From contig QUOL01000019.1 in NCBI GenBank assembly GCA_009761415.1, positions 496,001-560,000 on the forward strand: 64,000 nucleotides of DNA, in the 5' to 3' direction. Made by a program: the position numbers and the translations under genes. Positions within the stretch are counted from its first letter, which is position 1. Each line of letters opens with the position of its first letter. The stretch is from Sarcomyxa edulis (lineage: Eukaryota; Basidiomycota; Agaricomycetes; Agaricales; Mycenaceae). This document shows, in pieces, positions 1-12,374 of the stretch. The notes below the pieces were generated by a model. It was not told the DNA's origin, did not search any database, and worked only from the letters and a program-made list of their open reading frames with translations.

Positions 1-3000
1 CCTTCCACTTACGTCGTAGAGGAACATTGCGATGTGAGCCCCAATGCTGCCAATCCCTCCGAGAATCAGATAGGTTTTCCGTGCGTCAAAGACAGCGTGA
101 AAAGCCGTCTTGCATTCATCAATCCGAAGATTCGCAGTCTCTGATGGAATCGATTCCTCTTGAGCAGGGGTAGGCAAAGGATGCTGTATAAAATATTCTA
201 TCAGGTGCCCCACAGACTGTAAGGCCGCCCCCACAGAGCAAGGATCTTGTTCAAGTATTGCGGCAAGCCCTACAGCTTTATCCTTCCAGAGGAAAAGTCT
301 CCCGTGTCCAGGATCCAACAATGTCTTCAAAACTTGCACGTAGGGTTGGTCCTCGTACCCCGACACAATTAGATCAAAACCGGTATGAGCCATGCTCACC
401 AGATTGAGGAGACCGATGTCACGCTGAACCTGACAGAATTTTACCTCCAGTCTGGAATACGCTTCGGCGACAGCCATGCCAGTAAGGGTGTCTGCGTGTG
501 TCAGAAGGATACGTAGAGACCTGAGCCGACTTTGACGATTGAATGCACTGATTCCAGGTGCAAGGACCGCAGAGACAATACCTGGGACATGCGCAGCAGC
601 GGCTGATACCAATGCGCGGGACAGATCATCAGGGACCACACCAACAGCGGCGGCATCCACGCAAACGATGTCCGATGATACTGTGGTCATCCCCCACACT
701 AAAAATCCTTCTGGAAGGCCCGAAGCACTGCTTGCAACCACGGTTCCTACCACACCATAAACACGCCCTTGAGGTGATGATGCGTGAATGCGCACAATGA
801 CGTGATCTGGCGGAAGTTCAAAGTCTGCTCCAAACCTTCCTGGATTCCGTTGAGAGAGATTGCAGGGCAGCGGAATAAGTCGAGGTATCAGGAGATCTCC
901 GCTAGCGGTGATGATGATTTCTGGTTCATCTGCCATGGAATACGGCAGCCTTTCGAGACAGTCATAGCGTGACTGTTCCGTGTAGCAAGGAGGAAAAAGA
1001 AGGTGGTGAAATCTCCAATGCAGGTATTCTCTCCGCAGGGCACGAACCAATCCCAGCGCCGAGCTACCGTGATAACCTTCCGTGGAAGTTATCCAAATAT
1101 CCAACTCTTGCGATGTATCGAGACCGCTAAACTCCCATTGCAAGTCAGTCTCCCGACCTTTCGTATATTCGAAGTGAAAAGCTCTGGTTCTTCGGAATAG
1201 GTGGGGTACCGGTGCATTGCTGTCCAAGATATTCTTCTGAGCCACAACGGTGAAGTGGAACGGGTCGAAACGTTCCATATAACGAGTGCATGTTACAGAG
1301 AACGCCGACTTCCTAAGGGCTTCTAGGTATCTGACCTCGAGAAACAATTCAGCAGAAGAGGGCTTTCCAAACACGGAGTTGTACCAAACGGTCCCAGGAA
1401 GATCCTGGTCCCAGGCGAGCTGATTTTTCTGGGTCGAAATCAAAATTCCTGAAGGCAGAAGAAGGTCCTGGAATACCCCAGCGATAGTATCCAGATTATT
1501 TCCAGGGAATGCAAAGTGGAAGGCCAATAAGATATCGAAGGGGTCCCGGTCAATGTCCGAGTCAAGCTTTGGCAAACGTTCACGAACCCCACTAGGTTCA
1601 AGGTCCAGAGAACGGACATTGTATGATCGCGAATCTACGGGAATCAATCGCTCGTGGGTCTTGTTGCTGACGTAAATCTCGTAGAACAGAGTGGGGCATT
1701 CCTTCAGCACTTCGGCCATTCTCGGAATGAAAGAGTCCACTGCAACAGTGCGGATAAGATTGATGAACGTTCCGACAAGCTAGGACGTAGACATACCGTT
1801 AGTCAAAACCGAAAGTCGTACAAGTCGCCTGGTATCTTTGAAAGACATCAACACCCTTCGCAACTCTTCGCAGTTTGTAGAAAGCGCAGCATCGAGCTGA
1901 GGTCCTTCGATTACAGGCAAGAAGGCATTCTAAGACCAAGGTCAGCCATCGTATTCCTCGAAACATTCAGGTTCACATACAGTCATAGTCTTTCGTTGCA
2001 ATAACTCGACGTAAGCAGAAGCTTCAGGTTGCGATGCGAGCCATGCCGTGTTTCTGGTCGAATTATTGAGTGACCCATACACAGGTCCAATAAAGTTTAA
2101 ATACTTACTCTCGCGTAGGAGATACAACTGACTTATCAAGGTAGTCATACAGTTCAATCCTATCAGGGTAGTCGAGGTCGCTGGACTTGGAATCGAAGGG
2201 ATGCACACGATCGCGAGGCAGGAATGCAGGTTGAAGAACGACGTCGAACGAGCAATTGATATCTGTAAACGGGTCTATACGATGCTTAGCTACTTCCAGA
2301 CCGTTCAAGGTGCACAGGGGCCTTCCGATGTCGTCCACAATTGAGACGTTATACTGTAAACAGCCTGAAGTGTGGGGTCGATAAGAATATTAGACTAGTC
2401 ATGATGTTGGCATACTCACTAGGTGTCCATTTTTCTAGCTTCACGTACGAATATAGATGTGCCGGAAAATATCTTGACTTGAGTGGGTGGTGTATGACGA
2501 CCGTCTTGACACGAGATGGGAGGTAGTAAACGTTGGGGTTTGAATCGCCATGAAACGGTTTGTAGATACATATCTGAATGCAGGCGTCCAATATTGCCGG
2601 GTGGAGAATATAATCGTCATCACTGAGAGTCCAGTTCAGTAATCTCACACATATATGGGGAAACAAATCTTGACATACTCGATCAGTGAACGGTCAAGAC
2701 CTCTCACAGAAACGAGGGCTTCCGAAGATCCATAGTAAGCGTTGGTAACACGTTGTAGACGCGCGCCATACGCCGAGAAATATGATAACGAGGGGTAGAA
2801 TCCTAGGGTAAGTCAGTAACGAGATATATCACTTTTCCATGAGATCTGATTACCAGAATCAACATGATGCTCGCATCGCTCACGAATACTTGCAAGATTC
2901 AGATCGGAATACTGGGCGGGCTCCTCGAAGGACAAATATCCATCAGCGTGCACGCGTTCAACCTATAAAGAGATAAGGATCCATGTACTAGCCTCCTCAG

Positions 3001-6000
3001 TGATGTGTTCTCACCTGACTAAGCTCGGAGTCACTGGAAGATGGAGCGGAAGTTGCGAACGACCGAACCGCCCAATATGATCCGTTTAACGAGATATCGA
3101 TCTTGACAGGTTTTTCTGCAGACAAGGGTAGTATAGATCGTAGATTGACGTTCATCAATGTGCAAGCTCCAAACTCGATAGCCTTGGTATAATCGAGATT
3201 AGCGAGCAACTCGTTAGGAACGAGAACAACGTACCATCTCCAAAAACCCAGAGGCAGGCATGATTGGCTCTCCTCGTATAACATGGTGTGCAAGAGTAGG
3301 ATGCGTGTCTTGGTTGACTTTGAGATATTTATGGTTTAGAGGACCCCGATGAGAGGCCATCTGCTTTGTATATCCAGGAGTATCGGGATATAAAGGATAT
3401 CTCTTCTTCTGAAACGGATATTCGGGTAAAGTTAAGTTGGATTTGTAGGATGGGTTAGCATTGAGAAAAGAAAAATCGACGCAATTATGGCCAATCGCGG
3501 TCAGTTGGCCGAAGGTTTCGAGCAGGTCTCTGCTCTCAGTAAGATGGTGCCCCGGCTTTGTCCTACGGATAGTGGAAAGAACCGTACATGATTTCTGGAC
3601 GACGGACATCACGTAAGAGGAAAGTACAGGATGTGGCGACACTTCGATAAAAGTAGGGGTATACGAGGTTCCAATCGAAGTTAAGGCGTCGGTGAACAAG
3701 ACCGGGAAGCGTGTGCTATCCCAGAAATATTCGGCATCGAAAGGTCCCAGAAAATGTTTGCCCGTCAAAGTGGAATAGGTCGGAATTTTTGGATAATGTG
3801 GGCCTGCAAATCGACGAAAAAGATCCTGAAGTGCCGAGCAGTATGTGTCATGGCAAGACTCCATCATTGAGGAGTGAATGGGGACCTTGGTACGAATCTT
3901 GCGGCCAAATATACCCCTTGTCTGTGCAAGTGCTAATATACGATCGATACCCTTGCTCTCACCGGCGATAGCTACTGCCGTGGGTGAGTTGTAGCAGGCA
4001 ATTTCGACAATACTGTCCGCATGTGCAGAACGATCCTGGGCTAGGAGCGCAGACGCTTCTTCGGATCCGCAAGAAAGTGCTGCCATCGTTCCTCCGAGAT
4101 TTTCTAGAGGAGAGAAGGCAGAACCACGGATGATAGATAATTCGACGGCCATTGCCTTTGGTGCCGCACCTGAGGCGTAGAGAACTGCGGTCTCTCCAGC
4201 GGAATGCCCCATGACTATGTCCGGTTTGATACCAAGACTAGTCAACAGATCGAACAGAGCGATCTGGAATATTGTAATCGACGGTAATATCAAGGAGATT
4301 GGCCATGGTTCTGGTAAAGCAACAGGAGAATTCCCGCTGAACAACCCATAGTCACCGATGATCGATTTTTTCGTGATTTGACTATGCACAAAGTCCATCT
4401 CCAAAACACTATCACGAAAAGTGGGGAACGCTTGAAAGAGCTGTCGACCCACTACGATGGTGTCAATAACATGAAATGAACGATAAATTGAAGGGGAACC
4501 CACTGTCTATATTCTGCGGGCCTTGCCCCGAGAATACAAAAATTATTGGGTCAGATACGCGTGAGGTATACTGAGGAGAAGAGAAAGAGATCGCGGAGGG
4601 ATTCGAAATGGATGTCACCGCATACGATCTCCATGTCATCTGCTTCGACCGCCGACCTAGAACAGTAGACAGAATCGGAAGATCAAGAGGGTTCAAAGTC
4701 CCGATAATAGACTCTGCAATCGAGTGTACAGAACGAGGAGAAAGACCACTCGCCATAAGAAGCACTGATCTTTCGAGGTTGACTGGAGTCTCTTCATCAG
4801 AGATTTCCGTTCCAGTTGGACCTTCTAAGACAACATGTCCGTTGGAACCGCCTATGCCTGAGCTGGCCATTGCGATCAAAGACCCGCCGAAGGGATTGTC
4901 TGGTAGAGGAACAGGGTCTATTGGGACTCGGAGGCGATATTTGTTCCATTGTATTCTGGGGTTTAATGTTCGAAGGTTGGCATTTGGCGGGATGATTTTG
5001 TGTTCGAAGATTGAAAGGACTTTCGACAACGATGCCAAAAAGGCCACAGTTTCAGTATGCCTGCATCTTAATCAGTGCGCAGTCTAGAATGGCGAGGAAG
5101 TGGTTACGGACCCAATATTGCCTTTCACGCTTCCTATTAGCAGCTCACGCTCTCGTTGAAACTCTGCACCGACCCAATTAGCCTCAGTGGGGTCTCCCGT
5201 TCCTGTTCCTGTGTTACCATGTCGAAGTCAGCGGTGCCATATATTTATAAGGAGAAATGGAACTCGTAGAGCTCACCAGTGGCATGCAATTCAATGAAGT
5301 CTACTTCTCGAGGGCTACGTTCTGCACGTTTGAACGCTCCCAGCATAGCATCACGTTGCGATTCAGCGACAGGTGCACCGGGAGGACCTCCAGATCCACT
5401 AGAGTTGATAGCTGTTCCTAAAATCTGTGAAAACATGAGTCGTTAATTTCCTGGCTCCTCGGAGATGTACTGACTGTCGCGTAAATATGATCGTGATCTC
5501 TGATAGCGACATCGAGCGGTTTAATGACTACTGCCACGCAGCCCTCCGCTCTAGAGAAGCTGCAAGACCATAAGAGCCCGAGATCGCAAAACAACTCTAA
5601 CGACTGACCCATCTGCGGACGCATCAAAAGGTTTGGACTTTCCATCCTTAGCAAGGATGGATCCTTGACTGTATGCAACCCAATCTATGAACCTAGAAGA
5701 AACCGATCAAGACTATATGTCTATGCAAATTGGATGTGCAGAATCTACCTATGGTTTAGCTGGCATCCACCGACGACAGCAGCTTGGCATTCATCATTGA
5801 TGACAGCCTGCACGGCAAGATGAAACGCGGTAGAACTAGAGCTACATGCTGTATCGACGGTGAGCGATGGCCCCAATAAGTCAAGATGGTTGGAGATACG
5901 GTTCGCCAGCATCGAAGGATTCCCGGCAAAAGATCCTTGAGGGTCATATTCATCCTGATGCTTATCAGTAGTGTTTCTTCAGTTCTGACAACAAGCTCAC

Positions 6001-6508
6001 CGGCTCAGACACGTTGCTCAATTCAAACGAATTCCCTGATGTGTAACAACCGACTTTTTTCGCTCTGTAATCTATTCCGGAGTCAAGGAGAGCGAGAAAG
6101 CAACGCTCGATGAGTTTTCTCGTTGCGGGGGCCATAGATCTAGCATCGCGTGAGGAGATGCCGAATTCGACATTATCGAATAGGTCGATGTCCTTGAGAA
6201 AAGCACCAGTGTCAACCGCTACCCTTCCACGGCCGTGGCCCTTCCAACTATGCAGGGATAGTCGCATTAGATTTGCATCGAGGATATATACAATCAGTCT
6301 CACTGACGCGTCGATGTTGAATCTCGTGGATGGAATGCGTTCGTACGCTTCTCCCTTGTTTAGAAGAAATTCGAAAAATGACTTGTGGTCAAGATTAATT
6401 TTCGAGTAGTCCCCACTGGGCAGTTCCGCAGAAATTCCAACCTAAAGAAATCAGATTCCGACATAAAGTCTACGCGACTGAACTCACTATTGCTATGTTT
6501 GACGGCAT
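1..6508 (-). CDS. Highly reducing type I polyketide synthase (C-terminus outside window)
   Basis: Iterative highly reducing PKS, assembling a chain from malonyl-CoA units. The start is 6508 because exon 1 (MPSNIAI, 6508-6488) splices over 6487-6442 onto VGISAELPSGDY, the usual beginning of agaricomycete KS domains. Domains, with rough residues: KS (5-400; DTACSSS at 5837-5858, then the ELHAT/GTGTGDPTE and NIGHTE histidine motifs, both interrupted by introns); AT (530-840; FSGQGPQ, GHSAGE at 4193-4210); DH (940-1200; H-x3-G-x4-P near 3260-3290, HPAILDACIQ near 2600); a methyltransferase-like block (about 1900-1230) without a visible glycine-rich SAM motif; an enoylreductase-like block (about 810-190) without the NADPH glycine motif; and the KR start (ILGGIGSIGAH, about 70-30). 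The last exon ends at 13 in a GTAAGT donor, so the rest of the KR and any ACP lie beyond the edge. No frameshift was seen. The family is certain; the product is unknown. Confidence 0.95.
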
Positions 6509-7591
6509 GTTACTCGAAGTCTAGGGGCAGAACCGAGACAGCTACTTATGTACCCTATATATTCCAGAATGTGGAACGACCGAAATTAGCAGCGGTGCGG
6601 AATTTATCAAATTGACCATCATGCATCATGATTGAGAGGCGGTGGGATTGAATCTGGAGCTTGAATCAATCGAAAGCGCTATGAACAGACAATACGAACT
6701 CGCGACTTGAACGGCCACGGCGAAAGCATAGCGATGACGGAATAGATAGAGTACAGGATCACAAGCAGTGTCCGACGACCGAGTGCTAGCCCAGTACCCC
6801 GAAGACCCAGATTTTCGATCGCTGCGCCACCCATAGATCAAATCATGCCAACATAAGTAAGTACCTTCAAGTCATCAGACCTCCCAGGACCTCCCCGGGA
6901 ACCCCGGGTCCTCTGAACTATCTCAGTCGATCGAGAACAGTTGAGAGAACAACATGGGGATCCCTAAGATTTAAAAACTGATCATCATGGATAGTTGGAC
7001 ACGCCGCACCTCCAGTACTCGTCAGACCTTTCGAAATCAGAAGAACAGAAGCGTACTTATCGGTAGTCTGACCAAGGTAGAACCCTCAATCTTGATTGGA
7101 ACCCCAAGGGGGTACCGGCTTCCAAATTTTGCACCACGAAACTTGGCCAGACCTACATACCTGCTCGGTGTACCGGATCCTTATTCCGGCACCCCTTGGA
7201 ACTCCCGAACTTGTAATACTCCGTCTGCTCTAAGACCGGTGCAGACTGGTGCATTTTAGTACGTCGGCCAGGTCACGAGTCTTCAACATCAGATGTGTGC
7301 TGACCGCTTGGTATAGAATGCGATAATAGCCGGACCGTGGACGTCTAATGATAGTCTCTAAGTCACCAACAACACCGCCGGCAGGTTCACAGTGACTCTG
7401 TGACTTGCTCTCGGTCTATGACCACGGCCATGTTCCCGATGTGCTGCCCTTCCCTTGGGTTTCACCGGAGAAGCACGCGAATGCATTCAATTTGACAGTT
7501 CAACTTAGCATACTTGTTAGTACATGTGAAAGCTCGCAGACTACTATGGACACTAAAAATCGATCGTTCCCGAAGCATTTGCCTCCTAGTA
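6509..7591. other. Intergenic, PKS promoter region
   Basis: This is the upstream region of the leftward PKS and the downstream region of the leftward acyltransferase. I see no credible gene; small open frames here lack recognisable domains and splice logic. Two short features stand out. One is a GC-rich palindromic patch at about 6892-6912 (CCCGGG twice). The other is an imperfect inverted repeat of about 17-20 bp with arms near 7098-7119 and 7184-7204 (CCAAGGGG...CCGG type). Confidence 0.5.
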
Positions 7592-9394
7592 CTAGTCACT
7601 CCTAATTCCGCCAATGAGTAGCATGAACTCCTTCCACTTGGTCAGATAGACAGTCACGTCATCAGCAGATATGATGTTGGAATTGAAGTCAGCGCTCAGA
7701 CTCATGACACCGTTCCAGGATGAGATACGGAAAAAGCTGTGAATCGACACTATCATTCCCAGGGGGTCAGATAAATCACTAAATGACTTACGGAGCAGGG
7801 TCTGTGCGGTTCAAAGAAGTGAAAAAATTCTCGACGATTAGAACAGTCTTGCCAGATGTATCGGTGAACACACGGTCGAGGTATTTTTCGCCAATACCAT
7901 CACTGGAGAAATTGTAGCACTGGTCCGGAGGTAACCTGAGGAACAGAAGAGAATGAGATTCATGGAAAAATCGTACAGTCACTTGACACGTACTTATCGG
8001 CGGACACTGCTTGTTTGATACTCGCACAGAATATCTCCGTTGCCTGTGCCATGTAGCTCAACGGGCCCGGAATTGACTTCTGAGCAGTATAAATTGAATG
8101 TACTGCTTGCAATGTCTTGAGAAGACAGTGCTCATCGAGGGGAAGTACGTTTCCGCTTGGATCTTGAAATGTCGACACAGCAAGTCGCGCGATGTTGACT
8201 CCCAGGGCATACCCAGGATAGCCGTGACGAGATGAGTACGGCTCCTGTAAACGATCGCGACAATCAATAAGGCTGAGGTTGTTGAGGAAAAATGACGCGG
8301 CGTCTGCGGAAGGAGGATTGTCAAATATGACAACCATGGCAAGCGCAGCGTGGGCTAAGATATGCAACGTGCTGAATCAATACAAGTAGTCGGCAGGTAA
8401 AGAACGAGAAGCTCACCTAGGTGTGTAACAGTATAGGCCTTGTCACCAGTCATACTCGCCACCTTCAAGGATTTCAGGATAAGGTCTGACTCTTCCTTCG
8501 AGAACTCAACTTCTCTGCGGAGAGTGAGAGGCCAGTTAGGATCCGCCTGTCGAGGTCTGAATCCGTACGCGTTCTAATTTCACAACATTTAGTATGAAAT
8601 TGTTAGTCAGGCGCAGAGGAACTTACGTTCACGGATTCGCTGATGCTCTGTAAAACGCTGCCCAAAGACGCATAGTACGGGTGTGCGAATGTTGGTTCTT
8701 CGGATGAACCTAAGGGAATCGGAACAGGCTCGATGGGCGCCAAAACGTTGAACGCGGAGGGTAAGAGACTGTCTACTTCTTTTCCCCACCCGAGAGGCTC
8801 TTTGACTCCCTCGTTCGAAGACAATATCGTCGCCAACCTGTTCAAATACTGCGAAGCAATGATCTTAAGAGAGGTTCCGTCAAAAGGGGTGTGGTGAGTG
8901 TGCAGGAGAAGCCCAAATTTCGAAAGAGAGTCGCTCTGAATATGAACTATATGCATCCATGTTTGATCTCCAGCGCTGGACGGGACGTGCTGCGGCCCCA
9001 ATCGACGACGAAGGTCGTCGAGGTCGACCTTGTCACCTTTCTGCTCAGTGACGACGAGCGTGCGATCTGCCCAGATATCGATTGTCGAAGCATTGCCAGG
9101 ATCATAGTGTAAGGTCGCTAAATCGTTATCGACGTGGACGGACGATGCAATAGTGGGAATGAGGTAGCGAAGCCAGATCCACGCATCGCGAGATGCTTCT
9201 TTGAGCTGACTAGGGGAGACTGGTGAAGCTATGTCAACGTAGACACCAAAGAATAGGGTTTGGTCGCCTTTCAGATAGCGATTCCAAACGTCCTGAGCGT
9301 ATTCCCCTCCGGCGATGTTACGGACATATCCCTCGGGAAGAGACTGCCATTTGTATTTATCGAAGTCGAATTTTACGAGTAAAGCTTCGGCCAT
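7592..9394 (-). CDS. CoA-dependent acyltransferase, HHxxxD type (Tri3/BAHD-like)
   Basis: Probably transfers an acyl group from CoA to a hydroxyl of the cluster's polyketide. Five exons join in phase: 9394 to about 8627, about 8578-8418, about 8358-7990, about 7935-7797 and about 7740-7592. The joined protein is about 500 residues, normal for the family. The catalytic HHxxxDG is HHTPFDG at about residues 185-191. The C-terminal half carries the SSDGIGEKYL and SSWNGVMSLSADF segments seen in fungal acyltransferases of this kind. The start at 9394 (MAEALLVKFDFD) was chosen because homologues begin there; an in-frame ATG at 9448 would add 18 residues. It lies on the same strand as the PKS and about 1.1 kb upstream of it. 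The fold is clear; the substrate and the acyl group transferred are inference. Confidence 0.85.
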
Positions 9395-10425
9395 TTGAGA
9401 TTGTTCGGTTATGGTGAGTCGAGTGGAGACACATGCCAGAGGTCTCACCTTTTATCTTCGAGTTGATGTTGAGAAGCCGTCCACCTGGCACTTGAATTCT
9501 AAAAAAGCACCAGGGGATGAGTCTGGTTAGGTCTGCGATCTATGCATCATTCAAAGTATCAGCGTTCAACGTTCAGCGGCGGTTCAGATTTGTAACGTCG
9601 AAACAGATGAGAAAAATGGTTTGTATCAGAATACGATATTCTTATCGCGATCAATCAACCTAGTGTGACTTTTGTGACCGTGATCTTCTACCGCGCTTGA
9701 GTCGAAAGGTCACCCTAAGTAATGCTGAGTAGAGCCTCTTCGATCCACAGAAAATAATCATACTGTCATGGGTTATGTCTATATGATGCTCAAGGCGAAC
9801 CGTTGACCAGAGGGAGTTGCAGATCTAAGTATGTCCAAGGATTCTAGAATTTCTCGAAGCGGTCTCTTGATCCCGATGCATCATACTCACAGCCTGCTTT
9901 CTCTTAGTTCTTATTCACCTTCCAAAGATTTATTTCAGGCGAGCTTGGATTCCAGGCTCACGGTGAGTTCTACCAGTTCTGCCATCATTCAAGATAGGTA
10001 TTCACTAAAGCAGCCGCATGCAGTCCGTTCTGTCCGCAACATGTTATCAAATAATAAATAGGGAGCGATGGCAATTATACGCTGAACGCACAATTTCAAC
10101 ATCTTACATCAAAGCTCAAACTTTCCTAGTGCTGGCTGTGCGTGAGCTGGGGGGTGTTTATCGAGTTCTATTCCCGTTATCGCGGGTGTACTATTACTCT
10201 AAGAGGTGCCATATTGCGCTCACTGATCAACTAAATTTTGTCAATAAATATGCGTTTTCATACTTTGGAATCCTTCGGAGCATGCTCCAGGTAGATTTAC
10301 ATAGAATATCATATATATGATCCCTCTTTGACTAAACGAGCGGAACCGAGCACCTAGTTCGAAATGTAAGCCCTGTGAGACTGACGAAACCAAAACACTC
10401 ACACAACTGAGGCGTAGTATTCCAG
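9395..10425. other. Intergenic, AT-rich
   Basis: This holds the upstream region of the acyltransferase and the 3' flank of the 7-TM gene. It is AT-rich from about 10000 to 10330. Short open frames on the plus strand carry no recognisable motif. I see nothing else in it. Confidence 0.5.
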
Positions 10426-11782
10426 TCAGTCCAACTTATCGGCGGTCAAGGCACCAGGGAAAGGGTATCCCGACTCCGATAATTTTGACTCGTCATATTG
10501 CTTTCCGTGATCTCCTACGACATGCACTTCCAATGGAGCGGTGCTGTCTGTTTCTGCCGTTCTGGAGATGGCAACATGAGTGGTTGTTCCCGGCATGCTA
10601 TAAAGACCTGTATCATCGGGTCGGCGATTCTGGAGAGGAATTGCATTTCTCCTGAGATCAAAAGGAGCAGTGAGCGTCTGCAAGTCCGTCGAACGAACGA
10701 GCATAGTGCCGTCATGACTGATCGAGCCAAATTTGATTTCCCTAAAGACAGTGCATGCCATAGCATTGACGATAGCTAGCACAGGAATCGTGCACATTCC
10801 TTGATATGTGGGGGGCAGGTCGGAGAGTTTGACGAGCACAAGGAGCACTATGTTGCCACAGACAGCGATTCTTCCGATGGAATAGAAGTAAGTAGATGCG
10901 CTTTGGGCTCTCGAAAAACATACTGACAAGTAATAATGCTGTCCACCCTGTAGAAGAGAACGCGAAAGTCGAGGAATGGAACCGCCACCAAAGAAAGTTT
11001 CCACTCGAGCTTTGGTGGAGTCATCGTATGTCGCGTACATAATGATGCGGTAGGAAATGGCAAGGAAAACGAAGGTGTCGTTGATTAAACTCATGATTGC
11101 GGTCATCTCTGTATAACTCGCGACCTTCGTGTTGATACACTGTTGTGTGGGTCCAATATGGGCACCTTCGATTCCAATCGGAACAGTCAAGGCGCCTGCG
11201 ATAACCCCGAGCCATAATAGTGTGAAGACCATTTGAATCATACGGTGTCCATGCCAGACTGCTCTGGCGCGGAGAAGGAATAGAAGTGATGTTGACGACT
11301 GAGCTATAACACTGCAAACGCCGAGAGCGATCTGGAGCGCTTGACAGTTGGGGACATGACCGACTAAAATACGTAGGTATGGGTGTTTTAAAGTCTTGAA
11401 CGTTCAAGGGAAAGAGCATTAACGGACCTTGAAAGATGAAACTTGTCAGAATATACGCCAGGGTGAAGATCCTGAGGTCAAACCAGTTGAGTAGGAATCG
11501 GAATGACAATAGCAAAATCCATACCTCGATACATAATAAACTACGGTAGGAAACCGAATACTGATCTCGAACAACAAGCGATAATCACTGCCAAGGTTGA
11601 CGGCAATATCCCATCCATAGCTCTAGTATTGTATAAACGATTGGAAGGAGCAAATTGCAGGTTTCGCAAAGACTTACACCTAGAGTGATCGCGAATAAGT
11701 ACCTCGAAACCTCGAACTGGCTGGCCAATGCAGGCGGCAGAAACGCAAGAGGAGTGAAGGGATTAGGAAGTTCAGACTCCAT
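10426..11782 (-). CDS. Seven-transmembrane protein of an agaricomycete-specific family
   Basis: Multi-span membrane protein of unknown function. Exons joined by eye: MESELPNPFTPLAFL... from 11782; a segment ending VVYYVSR; IFTLAYILTSFIFQ; then a long part from VGHVPNCQALQ through VWHGHRMIQMV to the stop at 10426. Hydrophobic spans alternate with short loops, and conserved pieces such as HIGPTQQCIN and NDTFVFLAISYRI match a family widespread in mushrooms that, as far as I know, is uncharacterised. The C-terminal third (about 100 residues) is polar and probably cytosolic. One more intron probably falls after the QGGQHYYL segment near 10930. It lies between the acyltransferase and the hydrolase of the cluster, so a sensing, transport or membrane-anchoring role is possible but unproven. 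Confidence 0.75.
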
Positions 11783-12374
11783 GGTATAATCCTGCAAACC
11801 CGTCTACAAGGAAAGGATGTTATATGTAAGAGAGGTTCGGGTGGCCCCTAAAATAACATACAGATAGTCCCTGAAAGCCGAAAGTTCGTGGAAATATGAA
11901 CACTTGATGCTGTTGGCCGCTCGTGGTCCAATTCTGCACGAAATCATCTTTGACATCAAACTTGCTTGAAGAATAGCCTGAACTTACTTACACGCGATCA
12001 ACGTCCGCATCCCATTCGACTGGGTATACAGACACGGGGTGAGAGTATAGCATGCATCAACATCATGATCTCTGCATCTCTGCATCGATTGTTGGTGTCC
12101 GATCAAGAATCAAAATTAAAAGGGGCGAGTTGAGGAAGCGTGACTATCGTGCTATCCGAGTTCGCCGACCTAGTCCCCTGGTCCCCGGACACCTACTTCT
12201 TCTAAAATCGAGTCGGCCAAGTCTCGTTCCCAACTCGTTCCCACTAGTGCTTAGCCGCTCAGCGCTTCTCCCCAAAGTGTGGGAAGCAATCCAAGATGGC
12301 AGAGTTATAACTACCACTGGCAGGATACAGCCGAAGTCCTCACTTCCGAGTCTCACACCATTCTGACTAGCCAC
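11783..12374. other. Divergent promoter region
   Basis: The leftward 7-TM gene and the rightward hydrolase gene start from opposite ends of this 592-bp stretch, so it probably holds both promoters. A plus-strand open frame (12052-12366) and an overlapping minus-strand frame both look non-coding. I see no other feature. Confidence 0.5.

Noticed and set aside
1770..1815. In-frame TAG within the PKS methyltransferase region as a gene-breaking stop
   Set aside because: It coincides with a TAG splice acceptor preceded by a CTAAC branch site, with GTACGA or GTGTTG donors upstream, so an intron explains it.
3711..3971. Plus-strand frame of 86 codons inside the PKS
   Set aside because: Antisense to the AT domain, whose minus-strand frame has clear motifs; a shadow frame.
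12052..12366. Plus-strand frame of 104 codons before the hydrolase as an upstream gene
   Set aside because: Arg/Leu/Ser-rich with an equally long antisense frame, and it overlaps the promoter and start region of the hydrolase.
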